Of a DNA stretch of 64,000 bases, positions 11,763 through 25,800 are shown one piece after another. Location of the stretch: NCBI GenBank assembly GCA_013399115.1, contig VXAA01004301.1, positions 626,085 through 690,084 of the forward strand, in the 5' to 3' direction. Made by a program: the position numbers and the translations under genes. Origin of the DNA: Anseranas semipalmata. Lineage: Eukaryota > Chordata > Aves > Anseriformes > Anseranatidae. The stretch's first letter is position 1, and each line of letters begins with the position of its first letter. The notes under the pieces are model-generated. The model was not told where the DNA came from. It made no database searches and saw nothing but the letters and a program-made list of their open reading frames with translations.

Positions 11763-14700
11763 GATTTGACTTTATGGTCAAATAATAGGTAAAAAGGTAG
11801 TAATGGCATGATACTTGTATGTGGAAGAAGCTAGAGCAGAAGGATATACTAGACCTCCTTGTATATAAAATACTGCTGTATTTTTGGAGCAGACTTTTGG
11901 TTACTGTAGTATTACTTTGTCTAGGTTGGGTTTTCTGCATTACTGTTGGTTTTGTCTGATTATGACATTCCAGCCAGATATTTTTTTCTTTTTGTATAGT
12001 GGGATAGAGACAGAACTGTATCAGTTGTGCATTTATGAAGTCTTAATCCTTGCAAGGATATTAAAGTGTCAGGTGCCACAAAATGTCTTTGAGTTAGGTA
12101 CAGACTCCTAACCAGATGTGTGCCATATATAAAAAATTCCAACAAATTCCTGATGTTATGAGCACTCACAGCTGATTGACATCTTGATACACACAGAGGA
12201 CAAATTCTGGTAATATTGCTTAAGGAACTAGCGGGACAGTATTTCTATGTGCTTATGGCTTGCAAACATTTTCATTTTGTCTTATTGTTCATCATGAGAG
12301 AATAAAGAAGGGCATGATTTGTAATTAAGGAAAAACAGATTTTGTTCCAAAGGAAAGGAAATTTGTTGAGATTTTTTTACTTGGGCCTGTGGTGCAGATC
12401 GTTACAGACCATCAAATACAAGTTTTTGGTATGAGTTATTTATTGGTATGAGCCTTCATGAAGTTTCTTCTGTGGCTTGGTGAACATGTGGTTTTCAACA
12501 GTTTGGAAGGAATAGGAGCATTTAGAATGCTGTGATTTCAAAAATCAAAACAAAAAGAAACTTTAAAATGAGTAAAATTGTTTGCTTGGTTTAAAAAAAA
12601 AAAAAAAAGTGAATAAAATTAACTGTTTGTTTTTCCAGACTGGAAAGTGAGATGTGGATAAACTTCAGATCACCCACTTTACAAATGATAAACTGTTTAC
12701 CTGTTTTACTCTTGACTGCTTTGTCAGTGTTGATGTCATTTGCCGGAAGACTATTTGTCCAGTGAGTGGAAGAAGGTAAGCTCATAACTCTTGTTCTTCT
12801 GGAGGACTCTACCCTTGCCATTGCCTTTAGTCTAGACTCCTAGCTTGAGCACCATTTAATATGCCTGCAGCTAAGTGTATGAACAGTTCCTCAAATATTA
12901 AAGTTTAACCCTTTACCCAACATAGTAATTTCTGATACTTTTTCCCCTCGAGTACAGTAGCTTGTATTGTATTTCTTTTTATTACCTGAGGCAAGTTCCA
13001 ACAGTCCATCTAAAAGGATCTTAGAAAAATGTTTATACCAGCTTCTCTCTGCACTCAAGAGTTAGCAGAATTCTTTGAAAGTTAAAATTCAGAAAAATTC
13101 TCTCACTCCTGCACATTCTAGAGTAGTACTTGGAGAATATTGCAGCAAAATCTGTGCTGCTAAGTATGATGCTTTTGGGGTGTTGGAACTTAAATTTTGT
13201 TTAAGAGGTTCCCAGCTTTCAGTAACAAGAGAATATCAAGCACTCATGGGTGTTGCATTAGTGCTTGAAAATATGACCCAAATGCATCTGAAATTTTTGG
13301 AAAGGAAAAAGTCTAAAATCATTATTATTTTAAATTTATTTTATGATAATTCCAGACTTGGTGCTGGCTGTATCCAGTAAATCATGAAAACCAATTGTAA
13401 AATAATTCTGTAATCTATGTAACTACTGAAAAAGGTAAAGCTAAGTAGGTATTTTCAGAGGAAAGTGCAACTGTAACTGGGATCTTTCATAGATCAGGTT
13501 ACAATAATGGCAGGCTGTTAATACAGAGTACAGGTGGCTTGGGGATTTAAGTTTTATGGTAAAATTAACAGAAAGGGAAACGAAGAATTTAGAAGCCTCA
13601 TTTCTCAAAAGAAATGTCCAAAATCTGTGGGTACATGTGAACTTTTTAGAGCATATTAAAGATATTACTATATAATTTTCAGCTTATGAANGTTATAGAA
13701 ATAATGGTAATAAAAGCAAAACAGCAGAGGAACTTATCCTAAGTTTTAATAGATCTAAATGGGCCAGACAGATGCAGCACCCCAAGATTAATTGACCTCC
13801 AAAATTATCCATAAGCATCACATGCCAAGAAGACACCCCACGCTACTAATCATGGTAACCAAGTTATCATGAAACATGATGCTTTTCATTCATAACATAA
13901 TACACCTGTAAGCTTTCTGTTTAACTAGAAGAAACTCAGCTGCCTTGGATGCCTGATGTTGTTTTTTCTACTCAGAATTTAATCTCCTGTATTTAAATAA
14001 CTGAGTTAGTGCAGACATAGTCTATTTAAGGCGTGTACTTCTAATTATAAACAGAAAAACTGGGAGTAGTTTATGAATTTTATCTAAACCATGGCTTGAA
14101 TAGTAGGTTTCATCATTACTGGCTCTGGAATAGAAATTGAAAATTTGAAATGTATGGTTTCTTTATCAGTTCAAGGTTAACACCCAAAATGATGAACACA
14201 TGCTAATACACGAAGCTTAGGTCTGGTTATAACATGCCAGTTTGTCATCTTTTACTGATCTATAATAAATGATCTATGGATTTAATAATCTAAAGTCTTT
14301 TTTCAGAAGTCCACTATGCTAGTTGCTGATACACTCTTGATAAAAGATAAAATTAAAAAATAGTTAGAAAATGAAGGTGTCTGCCATGACTGGTAATTTA
14401 TTTACACTGCTGTTACTCCACTGACATGTAGTGACTTGAGGAAATAATGCATTAGTTAGTGCAAGAGAGGAATGAGATTTTAACCTTATCTGAAGAAGGA
14501 GTTACATCTGAGGGTAACAAGAAATACACTAAATTTATCTAACAGCTACACATTAGAGTGGTAAAAGAAAAAATGAGAGAAACAAGATACTTAAGTAAAG
14601 ATCTAGCCATCCAAGAATCAGGTGATCTGGCATTTGGACATGTAATAATGTCCTGTATAACTTAAGTCAGTAAAACAGCTGGAATTAGTTCATGCATCAC

Positions 14701-16207
14701 CTTTTCACCCCACTGTACATTAAGGTTTCAGGACATCTCCCTGTAGCAACTGGAACACTGAATGCATCCAGGGAGGGTTTTACAGAATGCAATATTGAAA
14801 TGAAAAATACCATGCATTACATGTTTAGTTTGGGGTTTTTAGATGTGTCCACTGCAAGTTGGGATACTTGGTTTATCAGAGTGATGGTCTGGCAATCCAT
14901 GAGGTAATGTCTCCTTCGAATTAACTTCACTAGTGCATACAACTATCATAGTTCTGGTTGCACTGATATCAACAGCAAAATTCCCTGCTGTAGTTCATTC
15001 TGCTTTTCAAAGAAAGGTATTACTAGTGTTATATAAGCACCTGGAGGTGTGATTGGAGCACCACTATGTTCCATATGTAAAATGAGAGCCTTGCTCTGGA
15101 GAGCCTACAACAAATTTGAAACGTAAGACATAGAGCTGGTGGGAAGCCAAATTCAGAATATGTTCTGCACCAGGGGTGTGCAAAGAGCATAAACAGAGCA
15201 TCCGCTCTAGTCATCAGTTTGAGCTTCCCTTAGAAAACAAGTACTTTCATGTAGGTGTGAGGAAACTTTCCCTTCTTTCTCCTCAAAATGCACAATTACT
15301 AGAAATGTATCTTCATCTAAATTACTAGTGCTTCATCCCTTTCAAAAGCAGTTTTTGAAAAATTATTTTGCTTCAGTGGCACTTCTCTTCAGTCTCTGAG
15401 ATAAGAAGGGTCATTTGGTTTTAAAATGTTTTCTGATGCCTTCATGAACCTAGTTAGTGTAATCAAGCTGTTAAACTGAATTCATCTTTGTCTTCATAGG
15501 AGTTATAGTCTTTAAGGAAAGTTTTTGAAAGCTTACAAAACTGCCAGCCTGGGTGGTCTAACAAGTGTTCATACAGGGTGCGTCGTTCTCCACATTGTTT
15601 CAGTGGGTGTATCGATTTATAACTGTGTACTGTAGATTTCCATCTCTGATCAGTTCACTAACTTTACTCACATCAAAGGAAACCTTTGATTCCCAATAAA
15701 CACATCTACGTGTCACTGTTTTGCTGCCAGCCTGCGATCATAACTGGAATTCTCTTCCCTGACTTATCCCCCTGCAAACATTTTTTATTAGCAACATTTA
15801 GTAAGAATTCTCAAAATTTTCTGTGGCTACTCTGCTGTGTTTTTTTTTCTGAAGATTTTTGTGGGCAATAGTATGGATGAAGGCCAAAAGCTCTTTGTGC
15901 TTTACTGAGAGCTTATCCACAAAAATCTGTTGAAAGGAAGAGAAGATAGAAACCATAGATTATGATAATAAAGCAGTACAGATGAAATTCAGATAGCGTA
16001 AAAGATCAAGTCCCTGCCTGCTCCATGCTGTTTCCCAAGAGCTTCCCTTGAGCCATCCAACTAAGAACTGGAGAGGATTAATGAGGTGTGTCAAATTTTA
16101 AAGGTGATACCCGTTCTGGACTGCCCAGAGCTGAGTTTTGGGGGTTAATAGATTTTTTCTTTTCCTTTTAGAGACAAGGAATCAGATGGGAGGGGAAAGA
16201 ATAAAAA

Positions 16208-16251
16208 AGAATAGTTCAGTTGTAAGGGACCCTCAAAGATCATCTAGTCCA
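16208..16251 (-). repeat. Small CR1 fragment
   Basis: AATAGTTCAGTTGTAAGGGA followed by CCCTCAAAGATCATCTAGTC matches the reverse complement of a CR1 3' end. Only about 44 bases are recognisable. Confidence 0.75.
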
Positions 16252-17455
16252 AGATAAAGAGGAGGAAGAAAATGTTGACTGCTTGAAAAAATGAGGAATC
16301 TCCTATTTCTTTTGTGGAAGTCCTCTCTCCATGCACCTGTGTGCATGTGTGACTTCCTACAGAACTATGCTATTGGGCCACTCCTTGATCTATGAGCTTG
16401 AAAGCAGGTTAGTAACGGTCCAACTCTGTGATAAAAATCCACATATCTTTGTGGGCTGTCACTGTACTAAATAGCAACAAATTTGCAATGTCCATCTGGG
16501 AAAAAAGAAAAAAAAGTCAATTTAAAGCATTTTCTTTCCCTGCCTGGTCTGCTAGAGTTGAAAAATGACCGTTGCAGAGTGTTGTAGCTTCTCATAGTGA
16601 ACAAAATTAAATTTTCAGTCTTTGGTATACCCCTCAAGTTTGTGGATCCCTCCATAAAGACTGTATGCTTGCACAATACACTTTCTTTCCTTAAGTACCT
16701 ATATCCATGATCCCTAAGAAGTTCTTGCACCCTAGTAGCTCACAGGTAAGAGTGAAATTGCTAAAAATGTCTCTTAGGGAAAACCAATGCAGTTCAGAAG
16801 CCTGGAGTCACATTTCCAGCTATGAAGTAACACTTCTCTATCCATCAACCCTTAGAGAGGCCTCCACCCCCTTAAGGATTTAGCTGCAATCTGAGGTGGG
16901 AAGGACAGGCCTCTGCCAGCAGAATGGCAACCTCCATGTCCCTTAGAACAGGAGTAATGTTGAGGAACCCATCAAGACTTGATATGCACATTTAGAGCAA
17001 AAGTTAAATAAAGAAGTTTACACAGACAGGAAAAAAGGTTCTTCCTTCCACACAGTAGTCATTTGTACATGCTGACAGGATAAAGCTGCTAAACCGCTGT
17101 TCTTGCTTCACCCAGAGAAGTTTATATAACAAACCTTTGGTTTTGGGGCTTCCCAGCCCTTAGTCACACTTCCACTGGCCTTTTGGACAGGCCTGGAACA
17201 GCCTCATCTCCTCTTAGTCTTGAGCTTGGCTCAGCCTGACTTCAGATCCTGACTCCCAGCCAGGACTAGCTTGGCTTTCACTGCTGGACATGGTTTCATG
17301 CACCAGTGCCCACACCACTGGCTGTGCTTTTCCTGTCAGAGTGTAAGCATTTTGTGGTGAATTCAGAGAAATTCACTTTTAAGTGATGCAGGACTACCTT
17401 GTTTGTAGGAGCTTCCTGCTCTGGAGATCTCACAGTCTGTCTTCTGGAATTTTGT
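16252..17455. other. Intergenic DNA, no gene recognised
   Basis: No gene-like frame is visible. Composition rises in GC from about 16.85 to 17.34 kb compared with its surroundings, but no promoter, exon or repeat family could be named there. Confidence 0.5.
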
Positions 17456-17680
17456 ATCACAGAATGGTTGATGTTGGAAGGGACCTCTGGAGATCAGCTA
17501 GTCCAACCCCCCTGCCAAGCAGGGTCACCTAGAGCACATTGCACAGGATCGCATCCAGTCGGGTTTTGAATCTCTCCAGAGAAGGAGACTCCACAGCCTC
17601 TCTGGGCAACCTGTTCCTGTGCTCTGTCACCCTCACCAGTAAAGCTGTAAAACATGAAAATTCTTCCATGTGGATATTCC
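17456..17680 (-). repeat. CR1 LINE 3' portion, second subfamily
   Basis: The reverse complement of a CR1 3' end, reading TCACAGAATGG, TTGGAAGGGACCTCTGGAGA, then the CACATTGCACAGGATCGCAT and CCAGTCGGGTTTTGAATCTC blocks, and CTCTGGGCAACCTGTTCCTG. The diagnostic words differ from the copy at 10.2 kb, so it belongs to a different CR1 group. Similarity becomes weak after about 17650. Confidence 0.9.
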
Positions 17681-20600
17681 CAAGCAACTTCCCACTTAGG
17701 TACACTATGCTACTCCAACCCACCCCTGCACTTTGCCCCTGCCTTATTTTTCAAGCCACTATTAACAATTCCCTCTAAATTGCATGCAGAGTATGTCCCA
17801 GCCCTCTCAGATGCTTTGGGAGAGAATCCTTTAAAGCTGGTGGAGCTGCCTCATGTCTGCAGGACTCTGGAAGAAGGCAGCCCTGCAGCTGATTCAGCCC
17901 AGCCTGCAGATAGCTGGCATGCAGGTTGAGCAAGGCCAGATGGGAGTGTTGCTGGAGCAGAGCCATGCCTGTTGTACCATGTCCTCTCTGTTGCAGTGCT
18001 GGTTGGGTGCATCTGCCTGTGCTATGGGTCTTCGTTCTAAGATGCTCTAGGATTATTTCCTGACCAAATTTTATATATCCTTCAGGGGGCAGTTGTGCAA
18101 GGGCACTTGAGCAGATCCATCGGCATTAGCGCACAGTTTTACGCTCAGGTATGGGGTGACATCCCTACCCTTTCCCACAGATGTGTTGGCTAGACAGGGC
18201 TTAAAGCAGCAAACATCGATTAGGGGTTCTTCCATGTGAATGTTTAGGAAGTTTAGCCTATAGCCAGTGCTGGTGAAGTCCGGATGAATCTGGAAAGACA
18301 CCCAAGAAGATGACTGACCAGCTGATATTGCTGCTATGATGTCTCTCTATTTGTTCATTTATTTCAGCCTCAATGATCACTGTATGATGATTTTATGATT
18401 ATGTCTGAGGCAGAAATTGTCTCAGATATCCATGTCTCCACAGGTACCAAACATAGTGGGATTGTAATCAGATAATTAGTCTTCAGTGGTACACAGGACT
18501 AATAATACAGACTTCTCCTGTAAGAGAAGTGATCAGGAGGGAGGCTTTTTAGCTCTTTACTCCACCAATGGGGCACACTCTGCTGCTAATTTAAATATTA
18601 TGAAAACCATGACACTTAACAAATTGAGTTGGACATCCCATTTTTTTTCAGCCTCTGTTTGACACTGGTATCTGTCCTGTAAAAATAAGCGTAAAGCTAG
18701 TAGGTGCCTCTGTGTAGATCCTTACTGTTTCTTGTGGCATGTAAATTTGCACCTGTCATGAACTGAAATGATGAGGATCTTGCAATTAGATTGCAAGACC
18801 ATTTCACAACTGTAACATAACTAACTGTTCTCTGGGATGAACAGGAATCCTGTGGAAATCCTTCTGGATTACGACATTACAGTTTTCTGGGGATCTCCCA
18901 CTTTCTTGCAACATTGTACTTTTGTAAGGGTAGGTAAGCCAGTAGCATTATTACAGATGGGGACCCTGTGGCCACTCTCATGACACTAAACGGTCCGAGT
19001 GAGCCTAAACTCTAATAGAAGGTTGAATATTTGTGTCCCCATTTCTTGAATGCATCAGCAGAGGTCAGCCATCTTACCCATTCTGTGTAACAATGGTAGT
19101 GCATGACAGAAAAGTTTTCCTGAAAACTGAGACTGCTTAGACTGAGCCCTGCCCTTGTCATTTCTCTCCACTTTGTTGTTAAACCTCAGCTAATTAACTG
19201 TATCTGTCTTACCTTTTTTACCACACTCATCAGCAATTTATATCCAAGCATTTTACAAAGGATTTTTATCCTCATTTCAAGAGGTTGGTCAGCCAAAACC
19301 CAATGGCATACTGTGATAATGACAAAGCAAGGAATAATACCTAGACCCTGGGAATTGACTGGCGGCTTCCCTACAGATTTATTGCAATCGTAGCCACATC
19401 TTATAAACTTTACTAACATCTCTATGGAACATGGTGTGTGGTCTGCTAATAACCTTAGGAATTCACGGTCTTCTTGCTAATGTACAAAGATCAACTTTGT
19501 TACTTCTGACTAGTACCCAAGCTACTGAAGTGAAGCACGTGTATGATCTTAATAGGATTGGGGTGCCCTGCTGTTAAAATACACACAGTTCTTTTGCAGT
19601 CAGCATAGTAAGTTTTTCCTCCCATTTTCCAGAATGGTAAAAAGAGAAAGCATATTGCTATTTGTGGTTTTGGTGGTGTTGTATAGCCCACAATTATGGG
19701 GTCTCTTCTCCAGTGTTTGGCAGGGTAGACCCTCATGTATTTAAATAATTGATTTAGATGCAGCTAATAGGTAGCAAGATAGATATGGATATAAAAGCCT
19801 GAATAACAGGTGGCTTTGAGTAAGATGGGGTTCTAAAGGGCACAATTCAACATTTTCTTCTTCAGGAGCAATACCACATCCTGTTTACAGATCATCTGTG
19901 TTTATCTGGCCAGACACAGATGCTATAAATCATTTGCTCCAAATGGAGTCAGGGCAGGAATTTTACTCATCCCCTAGTGGTATTTGCTTTGTGAGCTTTG
20001 GCTTTATGAGTATGGTTAAAAGAAAACCAAAAAGACAGCTGTTCTCTGGGGTTTTTAAAACTGCTTATTTAAATTCACATGTAAATGTAGGCTCTTCTTT
20101 TTAGTGCTGCCTGTTTGTGACCATAAATGTGTTAGACATATTGAAAACTAAAGTTTATACATCATATTAATTCACTATTTTATTCATATAAAGGCAGTGG
20201 TATTTCATGGGCCTTGAAACAGATAACAATTATAGATTGTGACAATCTGGGACTAGAGAGAGAAATTCCATCATCTGAACTGTTATCTAATGAGAGATTC
20301 CCCTCACCCATAAATCTGAATGAAAAAAGAAAAGTAATAAGACATGCATGAGATGTTAATTATATCACTTTGTGCCATGGAAGGTACTCAGTCTGTTGGG
20401 AAGTGTACCTGGCAGAGAGGTGTTAGCTGAGTCACTGGAAGCTGCTAAGGGGAAGAACCACTACTCTGGTAAGTTTTCTTGTTTTACCTTTATCACAACA
20501 CAGTCAGGGTGAATGGTAACTGACTCAGCAAAAGGAATGTTTTGCAGGTGTTTGATTTGCCATGAAAGTTAAGGAGATAATTTCCAGGTGAAGAATGCTT

Positions 20601-22289
20601 CTTGGTGGGAGTGGGTTGCCAGGTGCAGAGAGCATTCTCCTACATTACCTCGTTTCATTTATCAGGGTGTCATAGCTGATCAGTGTGCAGGAAAGTGTTA
20701 CTGACTATTCGTTTCACCTACTTCTGGGTTGTCCTCATCTCAGTCTTTTCCTTGCAAACTCCTGGACAGTTATTATGAATGGCAATTGATCTATAACTGA
20801 GTTATTCTCACAGATGCCTTAGTGAAGCCTACAAAAGACTTATTCATACAGAAATGAGGCATTCTTGCCTAGGAAAAACACACCAAAAAGAACAAAAGCT
20901 AGGAAAGTTCTACAAACAAAAACTATCTGAGTTCTGATGCTGAGTCTGGTGTAACTACGAAGCAAAATATGTTGGTGTTTTACTGTTTCTGTGTCATTTT
21001 TAATCAGTAAGGGAGATGTTTTCTTGGCCAAAACTGTTACTGTCTTATTAATTTGAATATGTAAGTAAAAGGCTTCTTTCAAAGGATAGCAAAATCAAAC
21101 CTAATTAGGGATGGATTTCTTCTTCAGTTGTGCTACTGTTTAATGTATTATGGAGGTTTTCTACAGATCTTAGTGGAAGTCTCTGCAAACAACCATGTGG
21201 TATGAAATGAAGCAAAATGCAGAAGGAAAAATACACAGATATTTCTTTCAAACAGTTCAGTTCAGGTCTGTCTTGCATTGTCCCTACCTATTGAAGGCAT
21301 CCCACTTTGCAAATCACTTCAAAAGAGAAAATACATTTTAGCAATTCAATATGTGGCTAAGAAGTTTTCAGAATCAATGTAATGTGTTTTCTTGTGTATT
21401 TTCACAGTGGCTCATTTAACATTTAATCTCCTCCATCCCAAGTGCTCCAGTTGTAGGCTGCATTTTTTATATATTGCTTACATTTCATTGCCAAGATGAC
21501 ATAGTTGTTTTTTCTAATTAAAACACTCCAAGTATTTTTACTCTCCCAGCCTTTCATCCTTACTGTTTTCCAAAATGGATATTATAATACAGCTTTCCTT
21601 TAATCTGTCTCCACACTAATTTTAATTATTTGGGGAAGAAGAAATTCTATCACATGTTGCCAGGAACATATATGCTATTATGTTTTGCCACTAAAATCTA
21701 AAACACAAAAATTCGGTCCAGCAAAGACAGTATACATGCAAGTAGTTCCACATGCAAGTAGTTCCACAACAAACTCTTGTCTTAAAAGCAAGCATATATG
21801 TTAGTTCTGCTTAGTAGTTTAACATCTAATTAAAGCCTATCGGGTTTATACCCCAATTAATCAACTTTATAGAAGCCCATTTCTCATTGATTGTAATAGC
21901 ATGCAGTTTAACCTATTACTGGCCAAACTGAATTTAAAGGGCCAGTTCACTGTGGTAAACACCTGTGCATGTGTCAGTAGGATGGGGCCAAATACATACT
22001 TTCTAGTTCTAGGTAAAGATTTCATTTTGATTCCATTTCCTTGCAGGGTTAATGTTGTCTCTATCACTGCCTATATAAGAAAAGATTAAAAAAAAAAAGA
22101 AAAAAAAAAAAGTTCTGTTCTATTCAGCAAAATACTACTTTCTTCAGCCAGTATGCTCTTCATACGGTGAAGCATGTAATTTTAAAGATTACTTTGTTTA
22201 AATTTTCAAAACATTTTATTACTCTGCTTTAAATGGAGTAACATGGCTCAACATGGAGTATAATCAAAAGAAAAAAAAAAAAAAAAGTA
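17681..22289. other. Intergenic DNA upstream of SPTLC3
   Basis: No gene is recognised. Short overlapping frames on both strands at 17.65-18.30 kb are in GC-richer sequence and look like chance. A 17-bp tandem duplication lies at 21733-21766, and A-rich tracts at about 22087-22112 and 22270-22286 precede the SPTLC3 5' flank. Confidence 0.55.
21733..21766. repeat. 17-bp tandem duplication
   Basis: The phrase ACATGCAAGTAGTTCC occurs twice in direct succession. It is a small local duplication with no coding context. Confidence 0.85.
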
Positions 22290-22307
22290 ATGCTCCTCCC
22301 TGGGAGG

Positions 22308-22645
22308 TATTTAAGAGGTAATATATCTTTAAGTGTCTCCGCCTCTGAGTCCACCCACTTCTTGATAGCTGCAGCAGTCTTGTTGACTCATAAAAGCTGT
22401 GTTCATACAACAGCCAGCAATGAGCAGTATTTTTCAGAGATTTTAAGAGCACACATCCTGCTATGTATTTTGTATTGTAGGTTGCTGGGGCTGAAGGTGT
22501 ATGAAAGAAACAGTTTTAAGTTTCTTAGATATTGCAAAAGATAGTTCCTCCTCTCATCCTGGAAAATCCTGACAGACCAGTTGGATACCTTTCAGGCCTT
22601 AACTAAGAAGTTTATCTGCTCATCCCACTGTCTTTTTTACTGTAG
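22308..22645 (+). promoter_or_regulatory. SPTLC3: Probable SPTLC3 5' flank or 5' UTR region
   Basis: This lies directly upstream of the first coding exon. Two TATA-like words occur, TATTTAAG near 22308 and CATAAAAG near 22389. The second overlaps a perfect AP-1 type site, TGACTCA at 22384-22390. A strong polypyrimidine tract followed by TGTAG ends at 22645 and would make a good splice acceptor, so the start-codon exon may be preceded by a separate non-coding exon. There is no CpG island. Which of these is the true transcription start cannot be told from sequence alone. The motifs are seen directly; their use is inferred. Confidence 0.4.
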
Positions 22646-22694
22646 AAAGACCTGGGACACCCTTAAGAACTGAGAATCTGACTAATTTAAACAG

Positions 22695-22805
22695 ATGGCT
22701 AATCCCAGTGCTGTCTGCAATGGACATCTACATCATCATCAGAAACAGAATAACCTCTTAAAAAGTGGAGTCTGTAAGAAGAATGGAATTACCAAAGGAA
22801 TGAAG
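22695..22805 (+). CDS. SPTLC3: SPTLC3 coding exon 1 (start codon, residues 1-37)
   Basis: Serine palmitoyltransferase long-chain base subunit 3 joins SPTLC1 in the endoplasmic-reticulum enzyme that condenses serine with acyl-CoA, the first step of sphingolipid synthesis. This exon reads MANPSAVCNGHLHHHQKQNN, then LLKSGVCKKNGITKGMK, close to the remembered human SPTLC3 start (MANP, then AVCNG and a His/Lys-rich stretch) and unlike SPTLC2. An in-frame TAA at 22683-22685, four codons upstream, supports this ATG. The Kozak context is moderate: G at +4, C at -3. The donor is AAG|GTAAGG, phase 0. The segment is cytosolic and hydrophilic, with no catalytic residues. It lies 30 kb from the next exon; the assignment rests on the exons joining in frame. 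Confidence 0.9.
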
Positions 22806-25800
22806 GTAAGGTTTAATTGTTTACCTTAATTGTCTCAATATTGAAAACAAATAGGTAGTTGCAACATTGCTTATTAAGCTACTTTCATGAAGGTCTTAGT
22901 CTCCATTGAACAGGTGGTATGGCATTGGCTTGTGTGTTAAGTTTTATAATCTCAGTATGCGATGCTGCATTTTTTCTATCATCCTAAACTGCAGTAAGAG
23001 TTGTGGATGCTCATGCAACATACTGTTTGTGGACTAACTAGTCTCTAGTTCATATCAAGCGCAGCAAACACATGCACAATGAAAGGCAGTTGTTTCCTTT
23101 CAAAGCTAAACCGATGGTGGAGTTGACTCTGCAATGTATGAATCACTGGTGGAAAGCTGTTTTATCAACTTAAAGTATGTGTGAAGTGGTTTTCAAAGTA
23201 TGATTTATTGCTGTACAAATATAACAACAAAAAAATGTAGGCAGGAGAAGCTGTCTTTTCCTGATGTTTACATTACTGCAAGGCTGGCTTAATACCTACT
23301 TTACTCATGCCTGCTTTCCAGCCTTGTACAGCTTAAAATCCACATCAGTTTACTTACCATTTTCTCAAGCTGTTCTCTTTCAAACCAACAATTCTCATTT
23401 ATGTGAACATTCTGTAAAATAGTTGGTGTGCAGCATGCCAGAGAACGAACCACAAAACCAAAGGTATTCTTTTGCCAGAAGAGCCAAAATCTTAACTGTT
23501 GTCTGTCTGCAATACCTGTTCTGCTTGGGAACGTACTGTCTTAAAGCATCCTAATTCTGGATCTTGGGGTGGCCATTAGTAAAAACTCTTGTAGTGACTA
23601 GGAGAAGGCTGGCTTTACGGCATGGTGCAATGGTGAGAGGGGGATGGAGAATTTGCTTCAGGAGCCTGAGTGCTCACCTCACTGTCTCTGTTTGGAGCCT
23701 GTTGAAAGATTTAGACAAGTGTGGTAAGGGCTACACTGTTTTACAAGTAAACTGCTATCTCATATCTCTTTTAAATGGACCTGTCATGCACCTAGCACTT
23801 CTAATGAAGGCACGCCCAGTGTCAAGCTTAATGAATGTCTGGCTTTAGGTGTCTCCCTTGGTATGGGTGTTTCCTGATCATTGGCTTGTGTAGGATGAGG
23901 ACAGCACAAAAGCTTGTGCAATGATCGAAAAGGCCTTTCTTGGGATTTGCTTCCAGAAACCTAGTGTATCATCCTTTTATTTATTACATATAGCTCCTTA
24001 TTGTTTTGTATATTAACTATTTGCCACTGTGATGTCTGAAATCTTTGCTTTTGGTTTGAGTAGCAAATTTCAAGGACTAAATCTTGCCACTCCATTGTTG
24101 CTAACCTGCTACAAATGAGCAGTTTTTAAAGCAGTAAACTCCCAGGAGGGTATTAATTAAGATTTCCTCCTAAATAGGAAAGACTTGGCCAGAGAAGTGA
24201 AGTAGAATATTACTAAGGGTAAGCAAGAAGGAAGCAAAGGCTGGGCTGGAAGGGATGACAAAAAACGAAGGAAATGTTAGTAGAGATACCTGCTGGATTA
24301 GTGAAGTCCTATGAGTACCATGTGGTTGGAGGAGAAGGGTAGAGAAGTACTGAACAACTGGTAAATACTTCTTGTGGCTGAGGAAGTGTTGTGGAAGTGA
24401 AGCCTTAGAAAGTTCAGGAGGGCTATCGAAGGCAGATTTGGTAAATCCGGGTGTAACACCGTGTTATGAATTACATGCCATTTCTCCTCTCTTCCTGCTT
24501 CAAATGCAGGTTGGGAAAGAAGGAAACAATAACAGACAAGAGTCCTGTATGAAACAGGAATCTAATTCCCGGTAGGAATCTCCCCATTCCTGTCTGGTCT
24601 GTTTCCCCACCCCAGCTGCCTCACCCTGTTCAGTACTTATGCTTTATCCTATTTTACAGGAATAGATACTGTTCCTTCCTACCTGATCTGTTTACATGGC
24701 TTACTGCTGTAGGTGTGCAACATCACACAGTCCTCTATTTGCAACACCTTGCTGAGGTGTGCTTCCCCCTTTACCTCTGGGATCTGAGGAGCAGGGAAAA
24801 TGGCAGCTTGGGTGCAAAAGGAAGCCTGTGCAGGAACCAGACCCAGGTTTGTCATGATTCCAGTCGTCCTCCCTTTCTCCTCTTTTGCCCTTTCTCCGCA
24901 TTGCCCTGATTTCCCTAATACTGTGCCATGCTCTCTCACGCACATATATATTTACTGCCTCTTCAGCAGACTAATTCATCATTAAACACCTTACATAGGA
25001 GAGGAAATAGTGCTGGGATGTTCAGGACGTGACTGATGATACTGCTTCTAGCACTTGAGACTTGTGGCAGTTCTGAGCTCTTGGGCTTAGTTACAGCTGT
25101 GTTACTTGAATGAAGAAGAGAGAGAGATGTTCTGGTTTGAGAGAGATGACTGACGGTGCTGAGGCTGCAGTGAGGGTACAGCACAGTGAAGGCTTCTAAG
25201 CCAGGAATATGTAGCAATAGCTGCACACAAATGGCTGACTGGAACATCAGGCTTTGCAGAAATCAGCTCTGTAAACCTCTTTTCTAGGGAGCCCACAGGA
25301 AGCACTGGCTTTGGAAACACTGCCTTTGAAAACACTAGCTTAGGAACAGCGTATTTTGCATCTTAATGATGTAAGGACATTTATGTGTGTGTGTGCGTGA
25401 CAGAGAGAGAAATAACTCTGATACAGCAAAACCTTCAGTTTTCTAAACTGAGGATTTTGTTCACTGGGGCAGGGAAGGTAATTAAGGATGATCAAATGCA
25501 GGGGAGCAGGGAGTCTCTCTTTGCTTCTAGCAATCTGTGACGTATCAAGGACAGGAAAGGAAGAAGCTAAGTAATAAAGAAGTCTTGAAGCATCCTGTCG
25601 GAAGAGATGCTGTTGCTTTTGGGGAAGAGATATGCTACTTTGGTGGAGAGGGACTGCTCATTTGAATAGCTTCTGTGATTATTTTAAGTCTGACTCTCTT
25701 GGTTCTAGCTGATAGCATTTGTTGGAAGTTGGGTCCCAGTTAGACCTAAGCTTTGGGAGGTGGGTCACGGGCAATCTCTTCCATTTCATTAGTGCTTGTA

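Larger units (their letters stand above)
10544..16207. other. Intergenic DNA, no gene recognised
   Basis: Open frames of up to 113 codons occur (for example 11391-11732 on the + strand) but match no family I know, and they sit in repeat-like or unremarkable sequence. The stretch contains the two related motifs at 10.95 and 11.69 kb, a T tract at 11083-11100, an A tract near 12591-12608, a single ambiguous base at 13691 and an old-repeat-like motif near 15.6 kb. Confidence 0.55.

Noticed and set aside
16850..17340. GC-richer block with a TATATAA word, possibly an LTR
   Set aside because: No TG...CA ends, polyadenylation signal pairing or direct partner copy could be identified.
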